A DNA stretch of 64,000 bases from Polynucleobacter sp. AM-7D1 (lineage in GTDB: Bacteria; Pseudomonadota; Gammaproteobacteria; Burkholderiales; Burkholderiaceae): NCBI RefSeq assembly GCF_018688455.1, contig NZ_CP061319.1, positions 372,001-436,000 of the forward strand. The letters are read 5' to 3'. Below the pieces are notes generated by a model. It saw only the letters and a program-made list of their open reading frames with translations, did no database searches and had not been told where the DNA came from. The translations under genes were made by a program, and so were the position numbers. This document shows positions 23,939 through 32,471 of the stretch, in pieces; the first letter of the stretch is position 1; every line of letters starts with the position of its first letter.

Positions 23939-26029
23939 TTAGGGGTTTTTGCCCGTTTGGGAACAAAGAACCTTGAAGAAAGCCAGATTGGAGGTTGGTG
24001 GTAGCTCACTTAATGCCAATACCACCGCCTGAGGGCAGACCCTGCGAGCAATTCTGGAGATGGTGGTTCTGGTCCGTGTGCCACTGACAATGACTGGCGG
24101 CAGGTTTTGGTTCTCCATCTCTTGAACACCCCTGATAACCTCTTCCCCAAACATACGGGCTAAAGAGGGTTCAATCAGTCCATCCGGAGCAATGGCCCCA
24201 GCACCAATCGACTGCTCAATGAGGCGCTCAAACTCTGGCTGAATTCCCAATACTTGATAGTTATTGCCATCACCTAAGACATCTTGAACGATCGTGCGAC
24301 GCAGTGCATAACGAATATGCGGCAGGATCTCTAAAGGATCATTGAGTTTGCCTGCGTATTCACTGGAGATTTCCAAAATGGTGCGCAGATCTTTGATAGG
24401 AACATTTTCTTCAAGCAGTAATTGCAAGATGCGCTGCAGCTGCGCCACAGTAACAATTTTTGGTATGACATCCTCAACCAATTTGGGGTAACTCATTTTG
24501 AAGTGATCAAGTAGGTCTTGGGTTTCTTGGCGACCTAATAGCTCGGCAGCATGCTGATGAATGAGGTGATCTAAATGCGTAGTGATGACAACTGCAGGTT
24601 CAACGACGGTATAGCCTTTAGCAATAGCTTCATCGCGCATGGAGCGCTCAATCCAAACGGCAGGCATACCAAAGGTTGGATCTTTCACTTCGATGCCCGG
24701 AATTTTATCGGTACCACTTTGTTGAATCGCTAGTAGACGATCTGGCAAGCACTGTCCTCGTCCAATCTCAGCACCGTAAAGTAAAATGCGATAGGTCTCA
24801 GCACTCAGTTGCAAGTTGTCTCTAATATGTACAGATGGAATTAAAAATCCTACTTGAGTAACGAATTTGCGACGAATGGCTTTAATGCGTTTAATGAGAT
24901 CACTCTCATCACCTTTGTCTACTAATGGAATGAGGCGATACGCTAATTCAAGGCAGAGTGGCTCAACGATCGGAACGTCTTTCCACTCTAGTTCCTCGTT
25001 AACAACTGGCTGAGCCAAGGCTACTTTGGCTGCTGCAGCCTCTCTCTTAATGCGTTGGTGGGTTAAGTAAGCAAGACCACCAAAGAGAGCAGCAAAGCCT
25101 AAGAAGATGACATGGGGCATGCCAGGCAGGATGCCCAAGATGCCGAGTACTCCAGCCACAACGCCCAGTGCATTACTGTTCGCTTCAAACTGCTTGGAGA
25201 CCTGACCGGAAAAATCATCCTCGGTGGCAACGCGAGTAACCAAGATACCGGCCGCAGTAGAAATCACCAATGCTGGAATTTGCGCTACCAGTCCATCACC
25301 AATTGTCAGTGATGCAAAAGTGGACAGTGCCTTGCCAAAGTCCATGCCATGTTGCAGGACGCCAATCATCACACCACCGATGAGATTGATCACCAAAATC
25401 ATGATGCCGGCCATCGCATCGCCACGCACGAACTTAGAGGCACCGTCCATGGAACCAAAGAAGTCTGCTTCTTGCGCTACATCCGCGCGTCGCGATTTTG
25501 CTTCTTCTTGCTGAATAAGACCAGCATTGAGATCAGCGTCAATCGCCATCTGTTTACCAGGCATGGAGTCCAAAGCAAAGCGAGCAGAAACTTCTGCTAC
25601 ACGGCCGGAACCTTTGGTGATCACCACAAAGTTAATGATCGTGATCACAATAAAGATCACAATACCCACTGCAAAGTTGCCGCCAATCAAGAAAACACCA
25701 AAGGCCTCAATTACCTTACCGGCAGCATCCGTTCCTTTGTAACCGTCCATCAACACAATACGAGTCGAAGCGACGTTAAGGGATAAACGTAGCAGGGTGG
25801 TTAAAAGCAGAACTGTTGGGAAGGCAACGAAATCTTTAAAACTCTTGATATTGATCGCTGTAAATAGAACGATGATGGACAGCGCAATATTGAAGGTAAA
25901 AAGCACATCGAGAATAATGGCTGGCAAGGGCACCAGCATCATGATCAGTACTAAAAGTACCAAAATCGGGATGGCGCCTTGTGCCGATGGGCTCGGCAAC
26001 TTTGAGGTGTCAAAACCCAAGATTTTCAT
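23939..26029 (-). CDS. flhA: Flagellar export gate protein FlhA
   Basis: 696 residues, usual length. The N-terminal half has about eight transmembrane helices and the FHIPEP signature region (seen here around residues 140-165, RVAEVSARFALDSMPGKQMA); the C-terminal cytoplasmic half forms the substrate-docking nonamer (about 345-696). It moves protons and receives chaperone-substrate complexes. It heads the minus-strand unit flhA-flhF-flhG-fliA. The partner flhB, often adjacent, is not here nor elsewhere in the window. Confidence 0.97.
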   Translation of the reverse strand: MKILGFDTSKLPSPSAQGAIPILVLLVLIMMLVPLPAIILDVLFTFNIALSIIVLFTAINIKSFKDFVAFPTVLLLTTLLRLSLNVASTRIVLMDGYKGTDAAGKVIEAFGVFLIGGNFAVGIVIFIVITIINFVVITKGSGRVAEVSARFALDSMPGKQMAIDADLNAGLIQQEEAKSRRADVAQEADFFGSMDGASKFVRGDAMAGIMILVINLIGGVMIGVLQHGMDFGKALSTFASLTIGDGLVAQIPALVISTAAGILVTRVATEDDFSGQVSKQFEANSNALGVVAGVLGILGILPGMPHVIFLGFAALFGGLAYLTHQRIKREAAAAKVALAQPVVNEELEWKDVPIVEPLCLELAYRLIPLVDKGDESDLIKRIKAIRRKFVTQVGFLIPSVHIRDNLQLSAETYRILLYGAEIGRGQCLPDRLLAIQQSGTDKIPGIEVKDPTFGMPAVWIERSMRDEAIAKGYTVVEPAVVITTHLDHLIHQHAAELLGRQETQDLLDHFKMSYPKLVEDVIPKIVTVAQLQRILQLLLEENVPIKDLRTILEISSEYAGKLNDPLEILPHIRYALRRTIVQDVLGDGNNYQVLGIQPEFERLIEQSIGAGAIAPDGLIEPSLARMFGEEVIRGVQEMENQNLPPVIVSGTRTRTTISRIARRVCPQAVVLALSELPPTSNLAFFKVLCSQTGKNP

Positions 26030-26168
26030 GCGATAGGTCTATTGCCTGATAAATGATTAAAAATTGCCAAAAACTGCACTAAATCAGTAGGCGCTAACCT
26101 ATATATAGTGTTTAGCACCCCAATAGACCCTAAATATACTGTATTTCAGGGGAAAAAACATCAAAAAT

Positions 26169-26181
26169 GGCAATAATTGCC
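26169..26181. promoter_or_regulatory. Palindrome GGCAA-TAA-TTGCC, candidate operator
   Basis: Exact match to the GGCAA-N3-TTGCC pattern also found at 41873 and 55715, each near the head of a flagellar transcription unit. Protein unknown. Confidence 0.4.
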
Positions 26182-26292
26182 GCACTTTTAGACAAAAATT
26201 GCCACCAGTAACAAAAGTGGGATTAAGGGCTCAATTTAACGGTTTTTACACCCCTATCCTCGTCAATCAAACCCGATTTTTTGCCTGAAATC

Positions 26293-26320
26293 TAAAGTAA
26301 TTTAGTTTTTTAGCCGTTTA
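26293..26320 (+). promoter_or_regulatory. Sigma-28 (FliA) promoter of fliD1
   Basis: TAAAGTAA (26293-26300), 12 bases, GCCGTTTA (26313-26320). Close to the FliA consensus TAAAGTTT...GCCGATAA, with the same spacing as the fliC element. The start codon of fliD1 follows ~55 bases downstream. Confidence 0.75.
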
Positions 26321-26373
26321 GTCCGAAGAGAAACCTTTTTTGGGAAGGTTTTGTCCAAATTAAAGGCTTTTCA

Positions 26374-29300
26374 GTGGCGATATCTTCAACCAGTTCAGCA
26401 ACGAATGCATCGATTGATGTAGCGAGCATCGTCTCGCAGTTGATGTCTGCTGAAAGCAAGCCGATAGACAGAATTGACGCCAAAATTGCTACTCAAAAAG
26501 TAGTAATTAGCGACTTAGGAGTCATTAAAAGTAAGGTTGCCGCTCTTCAAGATGCATTGACAGTATTTGAAGATATCAATACCTACGGAAACATGTCTGC
26601 CAGCTCAGACAATACCGCGATCGTTACTGCCACCGCTGGTACTGGTGCAGCAGCAGGGACATATGCCGTGACTGTTGCGCAGGTAGCTCAAAAAAGTACT
26701 TACAACATTACTGGTCTTGCCAGTGCTACTGATGCAGTCAATTTCACCACCAGTTCAGGCTTTCAGATCACCGTGGGTACAACGGTGTACAGCAGTGATG
26801 GTAGTAAGACTGTTGCTGGGGTGACGACTGCTAATGCAATTGCAATATTGGCGGCAAACCCAACGGCAACAACGCTCAAAGATTGGATCAATAGCGTAAG
26901 TGGCTCAACCAATGTCACTGCATCTCTATCGCAGATGACTGCTGGTCATTGGAGCCTGGTGCTCAATGGAACTCAAGAAGGTTTGAGTAATGATTTTTCG
27001 ATCTCTGGATTGCAGACTGGAGCTAGTATCCGGGGTTTTACGGCGTCTACAGATTTAGTGCTGCTAGATCAGGCTAATGGTTTTCAGTTAACTGCCGATG
27101 GCGTAACTTACAAAACTGGTGGGGCCGGCAGTAATGTCACAGCGATAGTTGGAACCGGCATGGCTGGCGCCGTTACTTTGGGCGACTTAGTGACCTGGAT
27201 TAATGCACGTTCTACTGCAAACACGCTAGGCCTTACAGCCGCAATTGTGACGGATGCTACTGGCGCAAGTTTAGAGATTACACAGGCAGGCAATGGTGCA
27301 AAGACCTTAAGTATTGCAGGTGTTACTGCAAGCTCAACTTACCCCACTGTAGTTTCCAGAACTCAGGGTATTAGTGATGAGACTGCAACGTTTACATTTC
27401 CAGCAATGCGGGCTGGTGACTCTATCACCATAGCTGGCTTGACCATGACCGCTAAGATGGATTTAACGGCTGCTCAGTCAGCTGCCTCGTTTAATGCCTT
27501 GCAGGCAGGGGCAACTGCGCCATTGCAAACCAGCATATTGAACGGTAAGACTTCAGATCCCGTAAGTGGTGGATCTACAGTGAGCTTAAGTAATGTTGCA
27601 TTGCCAACTGATTCAGGCGTTTATCGCTTAACCAGCGTAGGTGCAGTACTAACGATGACAAAATATGTCAGTGGCAGTGCTGTTGCATCCTCCTCTATCG
27701 AACTAGTGACATCGGGATCTGGCGATTCAACTGCAACACCTCCAAAAGCACTCTTTGCTGGTGCGCTCAATGGTGTGACGACATTAAGCTTTGGATCTCT
27801 TGGGTCATTTAACGTCAACACCTCATTGGCTGCAACGAATGTTGAAACTGCATCAGAAATTGCGGCAAAGATTGTTAACGCCAGTGCTGCAGATCCTGTG
27901 GCTATCGCCAACGCCTGGATCTCTGTTCCGGGGGCTGACTGGGCTGAAACCGCTAGAACCAATTTAAGTCTTGGTGCCAGCGATTTAATGAAGGCAGTTA
28001 TTACAACAACCGGTAGTACAAAGCTACGCATTGGGGCTGCAACAACAACTGCCTTGACAGAGGTCTATGGCTACGCCAATAAAGCTGCAATGGATGATGG
28101 TTTGGTGACTGAGCTTGCATTTGTGGGTACTGCAGCTCAACTCAATTCTGCATTGGCCACTTTAGAGGCAAATAGCCCAGACGGTCTTGGAAAAATATCT
28201 ATCAATATTGTTCCATCAGACATTATTTCTAGATCGGACTCCGTTACTGGTGATGCCTCTTACTACAAGGTAGTTTCCGGTTCAATTGGAATTGCTGATG
28301 CAACAACAGCGGCTTCAAGCAGCACATTTATGGGTCTCACAGGTTTCCTGACAAACATTACCAGTCAAGAAGAAAATGACTTTATTCGTGGCAAAGTAAA
28401 CACCACATCTTGGATTGGGGCAAATGATGCAGCCAACGAGGGTAAATGGGTTTGGGGCGCGGGACCTGAAGCTGGCGTAGAGTTTTATGCCACAACAAAT
28501 CCAACGAATAAGCGTGCTATTCCATCTGTCACTTTGGGTACACCTAGTTCAAAAGAAATTCGCACATGGGATTTTGAGAGTACAAACTCAAGCACGCTCT
28601 TTTTGGCAAATGCAAGATCGATTAGCTTTCAGTTGGTTAATCCTGCGGATGATCTTATAGATACAGTTGTTTACAACAATTCTTCTGGCACTACACAAAG
28701 TATTACAACAGTCTTAACGAATCTGAAAGCCTACTTTGACGCAGGTTCAGATATTGATGCAACCGGCGTCGGTTACTCAATAAATGGTACCAAAGCATCT
28801 GGAGCTGCAGGCACATTAGGGTTATTTTCAGAATATGATTTTTCTTATTCTGTTGCTGCAGACTCTCTGAGCGCTAGCCTCAGTTTTACTGGAAAAGTAA
28901 ATGGCGTAGTGACAGATGGCGCACTTTCTGATTTCCAAATCCGCGGCATTAACCTCTATAGCAACTGGGCCACCGGTGAACCAAATGACTCTGGGGGTAA
29001 CGAGGATTATGCAAATTTCTCGCAGCCACAGGGTTTTCAGTGGAATGATTTAAATGCTAATCCGATTGGTGCTTATGTTGTGGAATACAACGCCAGCTCA
29101 GGCTCTGCCGTCTTAAATAGTCTTAAGCGCGAATTTAGTCTACCCATTCCTGGGGTTATTGAAGTGGGTAATCCCGCTTCGGTCGCAGTTGGTAATGCGC
29201 TTAATTACGCAAACTTTTCTGGTGCACTGACTGGTTTTAGTTCAGTCGTTAATGGTAATGATGTGATTTTGACTTCAAGTACCGCCGGATCGGATGTATC

Positions 29301-30837
29301 AAATATCAGCTCCTCTTTTGTTAATCGGGCAGCATCAAGCAGTAGTACTCTGACAATAGAGTCATCTACTGCTGGATCAGATGGGGTCAATGAGCTATGG
29401 ACTTTCAACTTTAGCGCATTAAAGGCTGGGGATGCTGTAACCCTGACTGAAGCTAGCGATGGCGGATCGATAACTTTTACCGCCAATCAAGACCTCACTG
29501 CAGAAAAAGTAGCCCAAGCATTTGCAGGCATCGCTGCAGGTACGACGAAGACGTCTAATCTCTTGGGTACGTTTAGTGGGACCAATATTGCTAGCTATGC
29601 ATCAGGATTAGCCGATGGAAGTAAGGTGACCTTTACTGCATCTGTTGATGGTGATGCTGCCAATTTATCGGGAGCGATTGTTGGTCGTAGCGTTTCGACT
29701 ACAACGTTTAGTGCACCCACAATTTCTGATGGTGGCGCCGCTGCTCAAGAAAGTGTGCAGTTTAAATTTGCACCTGCTGGTATAAAGTCAGGAGACTCCA
29801 TCACCATTGGTGGACTAACTTTTACAGCGGGAAGGGCGTTGACTACTGCTGAGTTATCCGGAGCATTTGCTAGCCTTGCAAATAATGCAACAACGGGCGC
29901 AGGGTCTAGCTATGGTAGTTATTCCGGATCACTTTCAGGTTATTCCTCCGGGGCGGTTATTAGCGGTGATCAGGTTTTATTTACCTCAACTGCAGCAGCT
30001 GGAACAAACGTAACTGATCTAACAGCAAGTTCAGTTATCAGAACAATTTCTGGCACAGGCCTCACTGTGAATCAATATACAACTGCACGCAATGCTCAAC
30101 TGAGCATCGGTGGTATTGCTTATGAGCGGTCAAGTAACTCCATAAGTGATATCTATTCAGGGGTCACTTTCAACTTAATGGGCACTGCCGGAACCACTAA
30201 TGTGAAGGTGATATTAGGTGCTGATAACACTGAAAAAAGTATTACAGACTTAAAGGATGCTTATAACGATCTTATTAAGACTTACAGCAGCATGACTGCT
30301 AATAGCGCTAATTCCAGCACCCCAGGAACCTTTGCCAATAATCCAACAACACTCTCTTTCATAGAGGGTATTAAGCGCCGCTTTGCTACTGGACTCACTT
30401 ACAACATCGGGACCAATAACTCTGAGGGTGATCCATACACATTGAGTCTTGCAAGTCTTGGTTTGGATTACCAGCTGGATGGCACCTTGAAATACAACGC
30501 AGTTTCATATTTGATGTCTCAGTCCGCGGGATTAAGAGAGAAGTTCCTCAAAGGTATCAAGATTGGTTACACCAGCGCAACAGATACTTTGGCAACTTTT
30601 GTTAAAGCCCAGTCTAGTAGTTTGGGCGCACTTTCTCAGCAGATTCAAAATGAAAGCAACCAAGTCAATAGCTTGACTAAAGAAAAAGAGAATATTCAAA
30701 ATCGCCTGAATAAAGTCCAGGAAAGCTATATCGCCCAGTACTCAGGACTCAACGCGCTCCTATTCCAGCTTAATTCCACCAGCACCAGCCTTGGAAATGC
30801 CCTGGACAGTCTTACAAATATGAACTCGAATAAGTAG
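26374..30837 (+). CDS. fliD: Giant flagellar cap protein FliD1 with inserted C-type lectin domain
   Basis: 1487 residues, about three times the usual FliD. Residues 1-220 and about 1225-1487 match the normal FliD2 at 35386 along its length; the ~1010 residues between are an insertion at one point. The insert has beta-rich repeats of the form GDSITIGGLTFTA...LT (around 345, 1010 and 1130), and a C-type lectin-like domain from about residue 630 to 908: YYKVVSGS, GFLTNITSQEENDFI, WIGANDA, EPN at 869-871 in the SNWATGEPNDSGG segment, and WND at 890-892. EPN and WND are the usual calcium and sugar-binding motifs. A ~160-residue segment splits the lectin fold after GPEAG. GTG start with AAAGG upstream. 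The cap would place a sugar-binding module at the filament tip. Confidence 0.9.
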   Translation: MAISSTSSATNASIDVASIVSQLMSAESKPIDRIDAKIATQKVVISDLGVIKSKVAALQDALTVFEDINTYGNMSASSDNTAIVTATAGTGAAAGTYAVTVAQVAQKSTYNITGLASATDAVNFTTSSGFQITVGTTVYSSDGSKTVAGVTTANAIAILAANPTATTLKDWINSVSGSTNVTASLSQMTAGHWSLVLNGTQEGLSNDFSISGLQTGASIRGFTASTDLVLLDQANGFQLTADGVTYKTGGAGSNVTAIVGTGMAGAVTLGDLVTWINARSTANTLGLTAAIVTDATGASLEITQAGNGAKTLSIAGVTASSTYPTVVSRTQGISDETATFTFPAMRAGDSITIAGLTMTAKMDLTAAQSAASFNALQAGATAPLQTSILNGKTSDPVSGGSTVSLSNVALPTDSGVYRLTSVGAVLTMTKYVSGSAVASSSIELVTSGSGDSTATPPKALFAGALNGVTTLSFGSLGSFNVNTSLAATNVETASEIAAKIVNASAADPVAIANAWISVPGADWAETARTNLSLGASDLMKAVITTTGSTKLRIGAATTTALTEVYGYANKAAMDDGLVTELAFVGTAAQLNSALATLEANSPDGLGKISINIVPSDIISRSDSVTGDASYYKVVSGSIGIADATTAASSSTFMGLTGFLTNITSQEENDFIRGKVNTTSWIGANDAANEGKWVWGAGPEAGVEFYATTNPTNKRAIPSVTLGTPSSKEIRTWDFESTNSSTLFLANARSISFQLVNPADDLIDTVVYNNSSGTTQSITTVLTNLKAYFDAGSDIDATGVGYSINGTKASGAAGTLGLFSEYDFSYSVAADSLSASLSFTGKVNGVVTDGALSDFQIRGINLYSNWATGEPNDSGGNEDYANFSQPQGFQWNDLNANPIGAYVVEYNASSGSAVLNSLKREFSLPIPGVIEVGNPASVAVGNALNYANFSGALTGFSSVVNGNDVILTSSTAGSDVSNISSSFVNRAASSSSTLTIESSTAGSDGVNELWTFNFSALKAGDAVTLTEASDGGSITFTANQDLTAEKVAQAFAGIAAGTTKTSNLLGTFSGTNIASYASGLADGSKVTFTASVDGDAANLSGAIVGRSVSTTTFSAPTISDGGAAAQESVQFKFAPAGIKSGDSITIGGLTFTAGRALTTAELSGAFASLANNATTGAGSSYGSYSGSLSGYSSGAVISGDQVLFTSTAAAGTNVTDLTASSVIRTISGTGLTVNQYTTARNAQLSIGGIAYERSSNSISDIYSGVTFNLMGTAGTTNVKVILGADNTEKSITDLKDAYNDLIKTYSSMTANSANSSTPGTFANNPTTLSFIEGIKRRFATGLTYNIGTNNSEGDPYTLSLASLGLDYQLDGTLKYNAVSYLMSQSAGLREKFLKGIKIGYTSATDTLATFVKAQSSSLGALSQQIQNESNQVNSLTKEKENIQNRLNKVQESYIAQYSGLNALLFQLNSTSTSLGNALDSLTNMNSNK

Positions 30838-30979
30838 ATATTCAAAGACACCTTCTTGCCTCTGCTTAGCCTTCAAAACCGCCAAACCTGAAACTAAGTA
30901 CTAGTTTCTGTTCTAGGGGCTCCTAAATCATTGATTTTTATAGGAATTAGTAAATATTAAATAAATTATTAAATAAAGC

Positions 30980-31007
30980 TAAACACTTTCTTTTTTATTG
31001 CCGTAGG
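30980..31007 (+). promoter_or_regulatory. Sigma-28-like promoter of the 31107 gene
   Basis: TAAACACT (30980-30987), 12 bases, GCCGTAGG (31000-31007). Same TAAA-N16-GCCGT layout as the fliC and fliD1 promoters. Confidence 0.6.
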
Positions 31008-31106
31008 TAACGATATGGGCAGTCTCCGTTAGGGTTTTGGTATTTACATCTAATTTGGAGACTTTAAACAAGGGTTTTACGTGCTTATCGGGTAAGAGAG
31101 TGTTTT

Positions 31107-31667
31107 ATGGCTATTTCAGTAGTTGCAAATTCAGGTCCTCAGCCACCTTCATTGGCTAGCCTGTTGCAAATTAATCGGATCAATCCGATTACCGGTAAAG
31201 ATGCCGATGATGCCAAGGGCGTGTCAGGCGCAGCTTTGCCTAAGGCCGGCGCAAAACCATCTGTTATTCCAAGACTGGTTCAGGACGTTCTCAAAACTTT
31301 GAGTCAGCTAGGCGCAAATCCCTCGGCTACTCAGGCTGATAGCTCAGGAGCTCAGGCTCAAGAAATTAAAAAAACTGCTGTAGATTTTTTGACATCAGTA
31401 ATCTCGGCACTTAAACCTCAGCCAGACAATTCATCTGCCAAAGCGGCTAACCCCTTGGAGCAATTAAGTGCTGGCATTTCTCAAATGATTAGTGCAGTGG
31501 GTAATGGCTCATCTATAGATGGGGCTGTTGCTCAAAGCGCTGATAAATTACTCAAGTCTGCCGGCGTACCAAGTAATTCAAATACCTTGGGTGGCTTACT
31601 GGAGGGCTTGCAAAGATCATTATTAGATGATTCTGGGGCTGGAAGTTTGATCAACGTGACGGCATAA
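31107..31667 (+). CDS. Unknown late flagellar protein (186 aa)
   Basis: 186 residues, rich in Ala, Ser, Gly and Gln, without signal peptide, membrane segment or cysteine. Low-complexity linkers alternate with amphipathic helices (VIPRLVQDVLKTLSQLG; KTAVDFLTSVISAL; LEQLSAGISQMISAVG). It begins MAIS like the FliD proteins and has its own sigma-28-like promoter, so it belongs to the late class. Size and composition would suit an exported substrate or a chaperone; I do not recognise a family. It lies 22 bases before flaG1. Confidence 0.65.
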   Translation: MAISVVANSGPQPPSLASLLQINRINPITGKDADDAKGVSGAALPKAGAKPSVIPRLVQDVLKTLSQLGANPSATQADSSGAQAQEIKKTAVDFLTSVISALKPQPDNSSAKAANPLEQLSAGISQMISAVGNGSSIDGAVAQSADKLLKSAGVPSNSNTLGGLLEGLQRSLLDDSGAGSLINVTA

Positions 31668-31689
31668 TTTATCTAGGGATAGCTTTGAA

Positions 31690-32100
31690 ATGAGCAATAC
31701 GATCAACAGTGCGAATGGAGCAGCAGCGCAATACGCCAATAGCGTATTGCCGGCCCCAACTCCGCCTGTTGCTTCTAGTGCTCCCAAGGTAAATATCCCA
31801 AGTGATGCTGAGGTTGTATCCAAAGTCATGAGTACACAAATTAAGCCATCAGGCGTTAATGAGATGGCTCAATCGACCAGAGCAACTATTGAAAAAGCCG
31901 CTCAAGAGCTTGAGAGCTTTATCCACTCCATGGGAAGAAATATCAATATCTCTGTAGACGGCAATACTGGATACCATGTGGTGACAGTAACTAATCCAGA
32001 GACTGGAGAGGTGATCCGTCAAATGCCATCCCCTGAGCTTCTCAAGATTGCTCAGAGCCTGCCTAACTTTGGCGGCTTACTTGTAAACCGTAAGGCTTAG
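31690..32100 (+). CDS. flaG: FlaG family protein (copy 1)
   Basis: 136 residues: a disordered N-terminal half and a FlaG domain (about 70-136) with SVDGNTGYHVVTVTNPETGEVIRQMPS, the most conserved stretch of the family. FlaG affects filament length and is often next to fliC and fliD in polar flagellates. Copy 2 lies after fliC. Confidence 0.9.
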   Translation: MSNTINSANGAAAQYANSVLPAPTPPVASSAPKVNIPSDAEVVSKVMSTQIKPSGVNEMAQSTRATIEKAAQELESFIHSMGRNINISVDGNTGYHVVTVTNPETGEVIRQMPSPELLKIAQSLPNFGGLLVNRKA

Positions 32101-32203
32101 CACCCCACTTAAGTTTTAACTAGTTTGGCTATTGATTTAGCCATTAGCTGCCTTATTACCAGCCCTACACACCGCTGCTCCAGCGAAGCCCAAAACACAA
32201 TCC

Positions 32204-32223
32204 TTGAGGTCAAATGACCTCAA
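32204..32223. promoter_or_regulatory. 20-bp perfect palindrome upstream of fliC
   Basis: TTGAGGTCA (32204-32212), AA, TGACCTCAA (32215-32223). Too tight a loop for an ideal terminator and no T run follows at once, so an operator is as likely. It lies ~175 bases before the sigma-28 element of fliC. Confidence 0.5.
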
Positions 32224-32379
32224 AATCAACCTTTTTACCAGTGAACAGTTAGAAAGAGTGCTGAGCTAACCAGTATTTAGGTGGGGCGGCTGGAAGCAAG
32301 CGCAGCTGAATAATATCCAATAAAAACAACGAGTTATCGATTATATAAGCGTCTCTTAAACAACAGAGTCAAATTGTCC

Positions 32380-32407
32380 TAAACGCTTGGGTCAACAGTG
32401 CCGTTAA
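32380..32407 (+). promoter_or_regulatory. Sigma-28 (FliA) promoter of fliC
   Basis: TAAACGCT (32380-32387), 12 bases, GCCGTTAA (32400-32407). The start codon follows ~65 bases later, with AAGGAGA as a strong ribosome binding site at 32460-32466. The whole 32101-32471 gap has no gene; apart from this promoter and the palindrome at 32204 I see nothing clear in it. Confidence 0.75.
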
Positions 32408-32471
32408 TAAAAGTACAGGGAAGCAAATCCATCTTGGGTGGCCCCAAAACGTATTTATTAAGGAGATTTAA

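Larger units (their letters stand above)
26030..26373. promoter_or_regulatory. Divergent regulatory region between flhA and fliD1
   Basis: 344 bases without a gene. It holds a 13-bp palindrome (26169-26181), three further TTGCC half-sites (about 26042, 26074 and 26201) and a sigma-28-like promoter facing fliD1. No clear sigma-54 element was found for flhA. Confidence 0.6.

Noticed and set aside
27108..29486. Long open frames on the minus strand within fliD1
   Set aside because: They arise from the Ala/Thr/Ser-rich codon pattern of fliD1 and give low-complexity products without ribosome sites.
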